Made by a program: the position numbers and the translations under genes. The notes beneath the pieces are model-generated. The model had not been told where the DNA came from and made no database searches. It worked only from the letters and a program-made list of their open reading frames with translations. A DNA stretch of 64,000 bases from Litorimonas sp051251645 (GTDB taxonomy: Bacteria > Pseudomonadota > Alphaproteobacteria > Caulobacterales > Maricaulaceae). Below are positions 50,571-58,517 of this stretch, one piece after another; within the stretch, counting starts at the first letter, position 1; every line of letters begins with the position of its first letter. The stretch spans positions 186,001-250,000 of the forward strand of contig JBPOEY010000003.1 in assembly GCA_051251645.1 (NCBI GenBank), in the 5' to 3' direction.

Positions 50571-51308
50571 CTAGGTCGTGTGGCTTTGTTCCCGGATTTT
50601 TGATCCGTTGATCCACAATTGCGTGCCGGGTTTGAGGGGCGTGTCCGTGTCGCTTAATGGCTCCGATGAAAGTCGCAACAGATCATCTGTCTGAGACAAA
50701 TAGAGGCCCGGATCATCAATAGCGTCACCTCCCAATTCTTTGCGGCGATGTACCTGAACGAAAATCTCGTCCCCTAAGGCGATGATGAAATTAGCGATGC
50801 CCATCGATTTTATCGCCTGTGCCCATACTTTGAAGACGACCCACGCTCTGTCCAGAGTTTCTGTTGATTGGAGAGCATGATGCAGAAGGAGCATGCCGCC
50901 TTCGCTATCCGTCGTCCCATTGCGGGCGTCCTGACCTAATTCGTCGATCAGGCGCGCGCTCATGTTTTTTAGCTCGCCATTATGCATGTAAATCGCAGGC
51001 CGTCCGGCCCAATCAAATCGATAGGGTTGCGTGTTATCCTTGCGAACGCCGCCGGTTGAGGCCGCCCGTAGATGTAGAAGGTAGAGAGGACTGTTGTAAG
51101 CCGTCCCAAGAATATCGTCATACCCCTTGGCATTAAGCGCTGAGCGGGGAGATTTTTTGAGTTCGAATTGGGCTGTTTCTTCTATCAACCAAGCGATTCC
51201 CCACCCGTGTAAGTTGGTCCAAGGCTCTCCACCGTGGCGCTGCAACCGTCGAAGCTCCTCCTCAGGAAAATGCGGCTGGTCGGAAGAAGAGAGGTAAAGT
51301 TCACACAT
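50571..51308 (-). CDS. class II glutamine amidotransferase (YafJ/EgtC-like)
   Basis: A 245-residue Ntn-hydrolase amidotransferase. The catalytic cysteine is residue 2 (MCELYLSSSDQ), exposed after initiator removal. HLRAASTGGVRKDNTQPY and YMHNGELKNM are family blocks. Relatives include EgtC and YafJ; the substrate is unknown. ATG 51308 is chosen because the frame opens earlier but only this start places Cys at position 2. Confidence 0.93.
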   Translation of the reverse strand: MCELYLSSSDQPHFPEEELRRLQRHGGEPWTNLHGWGIAWLIEETAQFELKKSPRSALNAKGYDDILGTAYNSPLYLLHLRAASTGGVRKDNTQPYRFDWAGRPAIYMHNGELKNMSARLIDELGQDARNGTTDSEGGMLLLHHALQSTETLDRAWVVFKVWAQAIKSMGIANFIIALGDEIFVQVHRRKELGGDAIDDPGLYLSQTDDLLRLSSEPLSDTDTPLKPGTQLWINGSKIREQSHTT

Positions 51309-51716
51309 GCTCCAGCTTAAGTCGTGAGACTGTTGAAGGTTGCATAGGAGGCTCCGCGATCTCTGATGATTTTGAGATGGCAGCAAGACTTGGAAAACGC
51401 ACAAAAACCCCGCAATTTCGTAAGGGTTTCAAAATTCCTAATGAAAATTAACCATAATTTACCGAATCATCTCATGGCTGAAATCAGCCTGTCATGAACA
51501 AAGGGTCAGGCGACAACAGCCGGAACACCTCCGGCGTAACGAGTGAGGGCTTATGCGCTGCGCTTTCGGGCAACACGCCTTTCGACCGCCACATCGGGTT
51601 TCCGGTGGATTGCGAGGGAGGTGGGCGAAGCTGCGCCGCGCCTGTTCGCGAAACTCCGACCGACAAAAACCTTATTGTCGATCGTAAATTTGAGGTTGTC
51701 CGTTAAGGCGACCTTT
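51309..51716. other. 408-base gene-free stretch between amidotransferase and folE
   Basis: No convincing gene. It contains a weak hairpin (AACCC/GGGTT, 51405-51430), a hairpin GCCGGA-ACACC-TCCGGC at 51517-51534, and a T-rich stretch near the folE stop. Short frames on both strands reach ~70 codons but lack ribosome sites. A TTAACCAT motif, part of a TTAA-N7-TTAC sequence, lies at 51448-51462 and could be a CtrA-like site for the amidotransferase gene. Confidence 0.3.
51448..51462. promoter_or_regulatory. possible CtrA-like site (TTAACCAT)
   Basis: TTAA-N7-TTAC containing the octamer TTAACCAT, about 140 bases upstream of the amidotransferase start. One base off the full box. Weak on its own. 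Confidence 0.22.
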
Positions 51717-52319
51717 TTATTTCCCAACAACGCGTAAAAAACGGTCTTGCAAGGACGGGTTCGTTTTAAATTCACCTGTGAACTGTGTTGTTATGGTCGA
51801 TACGTTCGGATGATGCACACCGCGCGTGCTCATGCATTGGTGTACGGCATCAATCATGATAGCGACACCGCGAGGTTTTAGCGCCTCTTCAATCGCGTTG
51901 GCGATTTGCGCTGTCATCGTTTCTTGAGTTTGCAATCGCTTGGCAAACACTTCGACGACTTTAACCAGTTTGGAGATGCCAACGACGCGATCCGTGGGCA
52001 GGTAGGCGACCCAAGCCTTACCCAAGAACGGCGCCATATGATGTTCACAGTGACTTTCCACATCGATTTCTTGCAAGATCACCATATCATCATAGCCCGA
52101 CACATCTTCGAATGTGCGTGACAATTCTTTAGCGGGGTCAAGATCATAGCCTCGGAACCATTCGCCATACGCATTGATCACACGTTGTGGCGTATCCCGC
52201 AGACCTTCCCGATCTGGATCATCCCCAGCCCACGCAATCAGGGTGCGGACAGCCTCCATCGCTTCTTCGGGGGATGGGCGTTCGCTTTTCGGAACGGGTT
52301 TTAAGGTCGGCTTGCTCAT
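51717..52319 (-). CDS. folE: GTP cyclohydrolase I
   Basis: First enzyme of tetrahydrofolate synthesis, opening GTP to dihydroneopterin triphosphate. Zinc ligands and active site are in VESHCEHHMAPFLGKAWVAY and the cysteine in DAVHQCMSTRGVHHPN. RLQTQETMTAQIANAI is also typical. Length 200 is normal. ATG 52319 is one of two nearby starts (52328 adds MAI). Confidence 0.97.
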   Translation of the reverse strand: MSKPTLKPVPKSERPSPEEAMEAVRTLIAWAGDDPDREGLRDTPQRVINAYGEWFRGYDLDPAKELSRTFEDVSGYDDMVILQEIDVESHCEHHMAPFLGKAWVAYLPTDRVVGISKLVKVVEVFAKRLQTQETMTAQIANAIEEALKPRGVAIMIDAVHQCMSTRGVHHPNVSTITTQFTGEFKTNPSLQDRFLRVVGK

Positions 52320-52547
52320 AATCGCCATATAGGGGTCGATTGGGACCAAGGTAAGGTGTAATGACTGCCTATCCGTTATGCGATTGCGAACACTGATCGG
52401 GTTTTGAACTGTGTCGTGACGCGGCGGTCTTGGAACGGAATTACATGCCACTCCGTTGATAAGGTAAGAGAACGATAGATTTCAGGCCTGCTTACGGCGT
52501 AGAATCCGATCGTTTTTTGAAAACAGAAAATTTTGAAAGGATCCAGA

Positions 52548-53138
52548 ATGACTTATTTGAAAACAATCCTCACGAGCGCTGCCGCCGTCGCGATTGCCGT
52601 TCCCGCATTTGCCGCTGATGGCCATCAAGAAAAAAAGCAAGACGCTGACGTGAAGGTCAAGACGACCGTCACGATGTCTGATGAAGATGTGGCGATGATG
52701 AAGAAGAAACAGATGGATGCGATGCGCAAAAAGCACATGGAATCGATGGATATGCATTCCAAAGCAGATATGCATTCTAAAGCAGATATGCATTCCAAAG
52801 CCGACATGCACTCTAAAGCCGACATGCATGTGAAAACAGATATGCACATGAAAACAGACATGCATCCGTCCAAAGTGAATGATACAGTTGGCGAAATTCT
52901 ACAATCTGATGGTGAGCCGAGCATCCAATCCGATGACGACATCATCGTCGAAGATTACACCATAGATGAAGCAGTGTTCCGCGCTGCAGATGATGACGGC
53001 ATGATCAAAGATAATGCGATTGTCGTTCCAGGGTCTGGTGACACATTAACAACCGTGACATGTCCTGCTGGTACGACGGCTCAAGTCGACATGACTTGCA
53101 TGATCACTGGCGACTACCAACCTGATCTGGACGAGTAA
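52548..53138 (+). CDS. exported protein with His/Met hexapeptide repeats
   Basis: A 196-residue exported protein. The signal peptide ends PAFAAD. Residues about 69-105 are 18-base tandem units encoding MHSKAD (four times), then MHVKTD, MHMKTD and MHPSK, so each unit carries one Met and one His: a pattern suited to loose metal binding. A short N-terminal acidic/basic segment and a C-terminal domain follow, ending in CPAGTTAQVDMTC, a motif shared with the protein at 56666-57121. ATG 52548 has AAGGA upstream. Function is unknown. Confidence 0.82.
   Translation: MTYLKTILTSAAAVAIAVPAFAADGHQEKKQDADVKVKTTVTMSDEDVAMMKKKQMDAMRKKHMESMDMHSKADMHSKADMHSKADMHSKADMHVKTDMHMKTDMHPSKVNDTVGEILQSDGEPSIQSDDDIIVEDYTIDEAVFRAADDDGMIKDNAIVVPGSGDTLTTVTCPAGTTAQVDMTCMITGDYQPDLDE
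52752..52865 (+). repeat. 18-base tandem repeat in coding sequence
   Basis: Six near-identical 18-base units (ATGCATTCYAAAGCMGAY type) followed by a degenerate seventh. Synonymous third-position changes between units show codon-level wobble under protein constraint. Inside the repeat protein gene. Confidence 0.92.
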
Positions 53139-53189
53139 TCTCGACAAAAATGACAGACAATCACTCATAGAGATGTGGATTTTATAGGA

Positions 53190-53222
53190 AGCCCCGGCCC
53201 AAAAAGCCGGGGCTTTTTTTAT
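53190..53222 (+). terminator. rho-independent terminator
   Basis: AGCCCCGGC pairs with GCCGGGGCT around a short A-rich loop and is followed by seven T residues. Ends the repeat-protein transcript. Confidence 0.95.
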
Positions 53223-53277
53223 GTAAAAAGTCAGCGGCGTTAAAAATATTGAAAGCGATAAGATCTAAAGATCGCAT

Positions 53278-53667
53278 ATGTTGGTGTTTTTATTCGCACT
53301 TATCGTTGGCTCAGCCGTGGGGTGGTACAGCTATGCGTACCGATCTTACTTCTTCGCCATGATTATGACCATGGCTGGCGTGGGACTTGTTTTGGCGATT
53401 GCGCCTGTCGGCCCGCTCGTAAGGCAAGCATCTATCACCTATGATGTTAGTATTTTCGAGGTTCTGCGTCGGATGTATTGGGGCCTTATCCCGGACCCGC
53501 TTGAGCCCGCCGTGATGTGGATCGTCGTCTTTGCCATCTTGGCCCATATGGTGACATTATTTGCATACAAAGGGTTCGAACCCGTCGAAATTGAGCCCGA
53601 AACCCGTGACGAAAGCCGCCGCCGCGTGCGGGCGGATATGCGCTATTCAGACGATTATTTCGATTGA
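53278..53667 (+). CDS. small membrane protein, unknown function
   Basis: A 129-residue protein with three hydrophobic segments (about residues 2-18, 23-45 and 76-96) and an acidic soluble tail with repeated Arg and Asp (ESRRRVRADMRYSDDYFD). No family recognised. It ends tail to tail with the next minus-strand gene, overlapping by 13 bases. Ribosome site is weak. Confidence 0.65.
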   Translation: MLVFLFALIVGSAVGWYSYAYRSYFFAMIMTMAGVGLVLAIAPVGPLVRQASITYDVSIFEVLRRMYWGLIPDPLEPAVMWIVVFAILAHMVTLFAYKGFEPVEIEPETRDESRRRVRADMRYSDDYFD

Positions 53668-54248
53668 TCACAGCGGACCGGCTCGCTAGCCACTGTCCAG
53701 CGATTAACCTCTTCAGGCGTGAGCCAATGTATCGATTCCGTCCCAGCGGCAGCGGTTCTAAAATCATAAAAATCTGGATCAATGCCCATGTCGGACAGGA
53801 AGTCGCGTGACGCTGTGCGGTGATTGTCCCACCAGGCGTCTTGTGCATCAAAGCCACCCATCCCCCACGCATGAACACCGATCATGGCTCCGCACGCGAC
53901 GGTGCGCTGGGATCCGGCAAGGAAGAGATCAACGGCGCCAGACGCGATCCGCGAGTCGGCGCGGAGTTCTGTGTTGAGTCCGGCGCGGCGGATGCTACGC
54001 GCCAGATGGTAATTGGAGGTGAGGTCCTGCGTTCCCGGCATGGACACGAAGACCAGCGTTTCGACGTCTGGATGCTGCCGGACGAGCTTTTTGACTACAT
54101 CTTGGGAGCGACCATCAGAGAAACCATAGCCATAGGCGCGTGTCCCTTCGACCTCGAAGCGCAAGAGATCAGGGTTCGGTTTTTGCAAGAACACGGCGCC
54201 GAGAATGACGATAGCAACCGCGGCGAGCCCAAACAGGTCCCAGCGCAT
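53655..54248 (-). CDS. membrane-anchored ClpP-fold-like protein (COG3904 type), copy 2
   Basis: A 197-residue protein with an N-terminal membrane helix (about residues 3-20) and a periplasmic domain like the COG3904 ClpP/crotonase-fold predicted proteins. LARSIRRAGLNTELRADSRI, then IASGAVDLFLAGSQRTV and CGAMIGVHAWGM, hold a candidate nucleophile serine and histidine at the ClpP-like positions. Its start overlaps the stop of the upstream paralogue (TAATG), with which it shares the same layout. Confidence 0.72.
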   Translation of the reverse strand: MRWDLFGLAAVAIVILGAVFLQKPNPDLLRFEVEGTRAYGYGFSDGRSQDVVKKLVRQHPDVETLVFVSMPGTQDLTSNYHLARSIRRAGLNTELRADSRIASGAVDLFLAGSQRTVACGAMIGVHAWGMGGFDAQDAWWDNHRTASRDFLSDMGIDPDFYDFRTAAAGTESIHWLTPEEVNRWTVASEPVRCDQSK

Positions 54249-54943
54249 TACTCGCGCCCGCCAAGAAATCCGAACCACCGTCGGCCTTCACATGCGCCGT
54301 CTGTCAGCAAGTTAAACTGTTTTAGATCGTCACGAGACAGGAAATAGAGCGACTTGTGCGGCGCCGCATCACGGGCAAACGCGTAGAATGCCGGATCGAC
54401 ATCCAGTGAAGCGTGAAAGCGCTCCATCCGATCTTCCAACGGATCAAACCCTAGCGTTCGCGGGCTTTCGCCCGCTGAGTCTTGCCAGCTATGCACGCCG
54501 ATTTGTGCGCCGCATTCCATGGTACGTGTCTGTCCGGCAAGGAACAAGTCCACACCGCCCGACGCGATAAAACTCTTGCGCTCAAGATGGGTATTGATGC
54601 CGCGCGCGCGGATCATCTGCGCGATGCGGGTGTTCTCGCCGAGATGTTTCGTGCCGGGAATATGTTTGAGCACGATTGTGTCGATCTGTGGATTAGCGTC
54701 GAGCTGACGGCGCACATCGGCGAAGCTATCTTTATCCGTGCCACCATAAGCATAGGCGAGGGTCTCTTTGACCACGAGATTAAAGCGCGCGTCGGGGTCA
54801 GGGCGCGGCTGTATGGCTTCCCAGATAAATATCGCGGCCAGCAGCAGCACAATAACGACTGCCCATGGTGATCGTTTGGGTTTCGGAATCGGCTCGGTCC
54901 AACCGCGCTCCCACTCCGTCTCATCATAAGGGTTCCAAGCCAT
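54248..54943 (-). CDS. membrane-anchored ClpP-fold-like protein (COG3904 type), copy 1
   Basis: A 231-residue paralogue of the following gene. Cytoplasmic N-tail, one membrane helix at about residues 26-44, then the periplasmic domain with IAQMIRARGINTHLERKSFI, IASGGVDLFLAGQTRTM and CGAQIGVHSWQD at matching positions. The upstream-to-downstream pair is translationally coupled and diverges strongly outside these blocks. The pair faces cysS divergently, 26 bases away. Function is unknown; a protease or binding role in the envelope is possible. Confidence 0.75.
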   Translation of the reverse strand: MAWNPYDETEWERGWTEPIPKPKRSPWAVVIVLLLAAIFIWEAIQPRPDPDARFNLVVKETLAYAYGGTDKDSFADVRRQLDANPQIDTIVLKHIPGTKHLGENTRIAQMIRARGINTHLERKSFIASGGVDLFLAGQTRTMECGAQIGVHSWQDSAGESPRTLGFDPLEDRMERFHASLDVDPAFYAFARDAAPHKSLYFLSRDDLKQFNLLTDGACEGRRWFGFLGGRE

Positions 54944-54969
54944 CGCGTTAGAATATAGGGAGTGCTCCT

Positions 54970-56481
54970 ATGGAGAACCAAGCCCACCCTCTGTCTTTGT
55001 ATGACTCACTTAAACGTGAAGTCCGTCAATTTGTGCCGCAGGATGCGTCCTGCGTGACGATGTATAATTGTGGTCCGACGGTTTATTCCTACGCGCATAT
55101 CGGCAATGCCCGCGCCGCCGTTGTCGCGGATGTATTGTTCCGCGTGCTGCGTCATATCTATGGTGAGGATCACGTGCGCTATGCGCGCAATCTGACCGAT
55201 GTCGATGATCGAATCATCGCCAGCGCCATGGAACAAGGCGTGCCGATCAGCACCATCACCGAGAAATATACGAAAATCTATCAGGATGATTTGGCCGCGC
55301 TAAACTGTCTTGAGCCAACCGTTGAGCCGAAAGCGACTGAGCATATTCAAGGCATGGCGGATATTATCGTGACGCTGTTGGATAAAGACGCGGCCTATAT
55401 TGCCGATGGCCATGTCTATTTTGATGTGACGAAGGATGAGGATTACGGCAAACTATCAGGCCGGAAAATGGACGATAATCTGGCTGGGGCGCGGGTTGAT
55501 GTTGTTAGTGCGAAACGTAATGCGGCCGACTTTGTGCTGTGGAAACCGTCGCCAGCGGGTGAGCCGGGTTGGAGCCAACAACAAGCCTCGACCAGCTATT
55601 TCGTCGATTGGAAAAAATACGGCAATCGCGATTTCGCCAGCGTACCGGGTCGTCCAGGCTGGCATATTGAATGCTCTGCCATGGCCAAAGAAACGCTCGG
55701 CGACACCATCGATATTCACTGCGGCGGTATCGACCTGAAATTTCCCCACCACGAAAACGAAATCGCGCAGTCAGAGACGTGTAACGGCAAGACGTTCGCG
55801 AATTACTGGGTCCACAATGAATTCCTCAATATGGGCAAAGAGAAAATGTCCAAATCCGTGGGGAATGTGGTGTTGGTGCATGACCTACTGAAAGAGTGGG
55901 ACGGGGAGGTTATTCGCCTGGCGCTGTTGAAGGCGCACTATCGGAATGAGTTGATTTGGAGTGAGGATTTGTTGCGGGAAAGCAAGGCGCAGTTGGATGG
56001 GTGGTATCGAATATTAAAGATAGCAAAAGATGATAATTTAGAACTTAGCCTCCAAAATCTTTCCAAAAGTGCTTATGTGAAAGTATATAATACAGTTGTC
56101 TCGGTGCTGCTTGATGATCTGAATATCATAAGATCGATAGTCTGGATTCAAGAAGCGGAGAAAAAAGCTTTCGGAGAATTTGACTATGCTTCCGCAGCTG
56201 AAGTCTGGAGCTCACCTTACGAGGCCAACTTAGCCATATTTGCATCAGCTATGAAGCTTGGTGCAAACATTCTCGGCCTCCTCCAACGCGACCCCGAGGA
56301 GTGGTTCCGCGGCAATGCCTCCGCCGATGACACCGCCGCGTTCGACGCCCTCGCCACCGCTCGCCACGCGGCGCGGCAGGCGAAAGATTGGGCGGAAGCG
56401 GACCGGATTCGCGACGCAGGCACCGCGCACGGAATTGTGTTTGAGGATGGCGCTGACGGGACGAGCTGGCGGAAGGCGTAA
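54970..56481 (+). CDS. cysS: cysteine-tRNA ligase, with AT-rich internal segment
   Basis: Class I synthetase loading cysteine on tRNA. Zinc and active-site motifs are present: MYNCGPTVYSYAHIGNARA (HIGH variant), WHIECSAMAKETLG, FPHHENEIAQSE, and GKEKMSKSVGNVV. Length 503 is in range. The segment encoding about residues 345-435, coding bases ~56010-56270, is distinctly AT-rich against its own flanks and replaces the usual LDDLNTP-type block with LDDLNIIRSIVWIQ. Composition returns to normal after 56270. The gene still reads open and looks functional. Confidence 0.95.
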   Translation: MENQAHPLSLYDSLKREVRQFVPQDASCVTMYNCGPTVYSYAHIGNARAAVVADVLFRVLRHIYGEDHVRYARNLTDVDDRIIASAMEQGVPISTITEKYTKIYQDDLAALNCLEPTVEPKATEHIQGMADIIVTLLDKDAAYIADGHVYFDVTKDEDYGKLSGRKMDDNLAGARVDVVSAKRNAADFVLWKPSPAGEPGWSQQQASTSYFVDWKKYGNRDFASVPGRPGWHIECSAMAKETLGDTIDIHCGGIDLKFPHHENEIAQSETCNGKTFANYWVHNEFLNMGKEKMSKSVGNVVLVHDLLKEWDGEVIRLALLKAHYRNELIWSEDLLRESKAQLDGWYRILKIAKDDNLELSLQNLSKSAYVKVYNTVVSVLLDDLNIIRSIVWIQEAEKKAFGEFDYASAAEVWSSPYEANLAIFASAMKLGANILGLLQRDPEEWFRGNASADDTAAFDALATARHAARQAKDWAEADRIRDAGTAHGIVFEDGADGTSWRKA

Positions 56482-56518
56482 AGGAAACAGCGTCCGCTGA
56501 TACTTCTCACCATCTCAT

Positions 56519-56609
56519 GCCGACTTGATCGGCCTGTCCATGGACCAGAGGTGCAGACATCGCATTCATTTCGGGATTGCGCCATGGACCCGCCGAGCAA
56601 GTCGGCGGG
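56519..56609. repeat. dyad repeat, copy B (related to 7069-7161)
   Basis: Arms GCCGACTTGATCGGC-CTGTCCATGG and CCATGGACCCGCCGAGCAAGTCGGC pair over about 25 bases each, with an unrelated ~40-base loop. It lies between the convergent cysS and exported-protein genes, where it may also help end transcription. Confidence 0.85.
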
Positions 56610-56665
56610 AGGCGGCTCTAGGACTTAACTACTTGCGTGCCTTTAAGCCCGCAAAGCTGTGCGAT

Positions 56666-57121
56666 CTAATCCTCAAATCGCCAGTCCGGCCCGGCCAGAC
56701 AGGTGCCGTCGGCTTGTGTTTCGGTGCCTAAGGGGCAAATCGCGGCGAAATCCGTTTCCACCTGACCCGGTTTTTCCAAGCGCGGATTTGCGTCTGTTGC
56801 GACTTTGCGGTCCAGCTCTGCCAAATCATCGTCATCAATATCGTTGAATTCTGTCATTTCGCGCTCTGCGCGGTCGAGCAACGCTGATTCTTGGCGGGCG
56901 TTCAAATCTGCGTCTGGCGTATAAGCCTCCGGCACAATCAAACTGGACGAAGCGTCGTCAAAAAACTCGTCCAACGCTAGTTCTTTGGCCTCCAAGACAG
57001 CTTCAACAGCCGGGTCTGTGGCCTCAACATCGAAGCTGTTATCTTGCCCATTGGCCGATCCCGCGAGGAGCGCAATCATGAGGGCGAGGGAGGAGGCGGA
57101 GAGGCGGGCTAATTTTATCAT
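56666..57121 (-). CDS. exported protein with C-terminal CPxGT motif
   Basis: A 151-residue exported protein; signal peptide ends SANGQ. The body is acidic (EATDPAVEAVLEAKELALDE) and mostly helical. Near the C-terminus it carries ICPLGTETQADGTCL, the same CP-x-GT-x2-Q-x-D-x-TC layout as in the repeat protein at 52548-53138, with both cysteines probably disulfide-bonded. Function is unknown. It starts 60 bases from gloB, divergently. Confidence 0.72.
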   Translation of the reverse strand: MIKLARLSASSLALMIALLAGSANGQDNSFDVEATDPAVEAVLEAKELALDEFFDDASSSLIVPEAYTPDADLNARQESALLDRAEREMTEFNDIDDDDLAELDRKVATDANPRLEKPGQVETDFAAICPLGTETQADGTCLAGPDWRFED

Positions 57122-57181
57122 ATGAGTACAACGCCTGAGGCGACAGTTGGTTCACACGCATCTTCGCGCTACAACACCGCC

Positions 57182-57910
57182 ATGTCCAACATCGAAATCC
57201 AGCTCTTCCCCTGTCTCTCTGATAATTACGGCATTCTCGTCCATGATCGCGCGAGCGGGCGCACAGCCTCAATCGATACGCCGGATGGCGAGGAAATCGC
57301 GCGGCAGTGCGCGGCCAAGGGTTGGACGCTCACGGAAATCTGGAACACCCACTGGCACCCCGATCATACGGGCGGGAATATGTTGCTGAAGGACAGGTTC
57401 GGCGTAACGATCTATGGCCCTGGCCTGATTGAGAGCCGCATTCCCGGCATGGATATTAAACTGGGCGAGGGCGACACGTTTGATTTCGGCGGCCATCCTG
57501 TGCGCGTGATCGAAACGCCGGGCCATACGAACGAGCATATTGTGTTTTATCTTGAGGCTGCAGGCGCGTGCTTCGTCGGCGACACGATCTTCACCATGGG
57601 CTGCGGACGCTTGTTCGAAGGCACGCCCGCGCAAATGTGGGGCAGTTTCGAGAAGATTTTAGCGCTTCCCGAAGACACGCAACTCTACTGCGCACATGAA
57701 TATACGCTTAGCAATGCCAAATTCGCGGTGAGCGTGGATGGTGACAATGCGGATGTACTGGCCGCAATCGACCGCGCGAAGGCGATGCGCGAACGGGGCG
57801 AGCCGACCGTGCCGACGACGGTTGCCGCTGAGCGATTGACCAATCCGTTTTGGCTGGCGGGGAATGCGGAAGAGTTGGGGCGGCGGCGAAAGCTAAAAGA
57901 CGCCATGTAG
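57182..57910 (+). CDS. gloB: hydroxyacylglutathione hydrolase (glyoxalase II)
   Basis: Zinc metallo-beta-lactamase-fold thioesterase that hydrolyses S-lactoylglutathione in methylglyoxal detoxification. The metal motif NTHWHPDHTGG, then VIETPGHTNEHIVFYL, FVGDTIFTMGCGRLFEG and CAHEYTLSNAKFA, are diagnostic. Length 242 is normal. ATG 57182 is chosen; the frame opens earlier at 57122 with no conserved sequence. Confidence 0.96.
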   Translation: MSNIEIQLFPCLSDNYGILVHDRASGRTASIDTPDGEEIARQCAAKGWTLTEIWNTHWHPDHTGGNMLLKDRFGVTIYGPGLIESRIPGMDIKLGEGDTFDFGGHPVRVIETPGHTNEHIVFYLEAAGACFVGDTIFTMGCGRLFEGTPAQMWGSFEKILALPEDTQLYCAHEYTLSNAKFAVSVDGDNADVLAAIDRAKAMRERGEPTVPTTVAAERLTNPFWLAGNAEELGRRRKLKDAM

Positions 57911-57918
57911 CGGAAACG

Positions 57919-57943
57919 CAAAAAAGCCCACCAATGGCGGACT
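57919..57943 (-). terminator. rho-independent terminator for rplS
   Basis: On the minus strand AGTCCGCC pairs with GGTGGGCT (with two G-U pairs) around ATT, followed by six T residues. It lies 150 bases beyond the rplS stop. Confidence 0.75.
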
Positions 57944-58094
57944 TTGAAATGCGATTATATTAAGTCGGAAGACGCGTCCTTTAGGCGTAACGAAATCAAT
58001 TAGACCGTTACAAAAACGCCGCTTTCACGCCGTCACCCTCCGGGCTAACGAAAAAACTTACAGCCTCTCGCAAAAGCTCGAAGCAGTGTTTTCG

Positions 58095-58490
58095 TTACTT
58101 TTTGGCCCGACCTTTTTCCATGCCGCGACCGGTTGTGCGCTCGGCGATACGGGCGGATTTACCGCGACGCTCACGGAGATAGTAAAGCTTGGCGCGACGG
58201 ACACGACCGCGGCGTTTGACTTCAACTTCTTCGACCAGCGGAGAATAGAGTGGGAAGACGCGCTCGACACCTTCGCCGTAGCTGATTTTGCGAACGGTGA
58301 AGCTCTCGTGGATGCCAGCGCCGGAGCGGGCAATGCAGACGCCTTCAAACGCCTGCAAGCGGGAGCGTTCACCCTCAGTAATACGGACCTGAACGATCAG
58401 CGTATCACCAGCGGCGAAATCAGGAATAGTTTTGCCCGATGACAAAAGGCGCTCGGCCTCTTTCTTTTCGAGTTTTTCAATCACGTTCAT
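58095..58490 (-). CDS. rplS: 50S ribosomal protein L19
   Basis: A 131-residue L19. IPDFAAGDTLIVQVRITEGERSRLQAFEG, then RVFPLYSPLVEEVEV and KLYYLRERRGKSARI are typical. The C-terminal tail is longer than in E. coli (115 residues) as in many alphaproteobacteria. It follows trmD by 27 bases. Confidence 0.97.
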   Translation of the reverse strand: MNVIEKLEKKEAERLLSSGKTIPDFAAGDTLIVQVRITEGERSRLQAFEGVCIARSGAGIHESFTVRKISYGEGVERVFPLYSPLVEEVEVKRRGRVRRAKLYYLRERRGKSARIAERTTGRGMEKGRAKK

Positions 58491-58517
58491 AGCGACTCAC
58501 TTTCTTGCCAAAGAGAC

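Noticed and set aside
52482..52865. His/Met/Phe-rich minus-strand frame across the hexapeptide repeat
   Set aside because: It arises from reading the 18-base repeat in reverse; the plus-strand frame has a signal peptide, ribosome site and terminator.
52752..52865. possible CRISPR array
   Set aside because: Units are contiguous 18-base coding repeats with no spacers.
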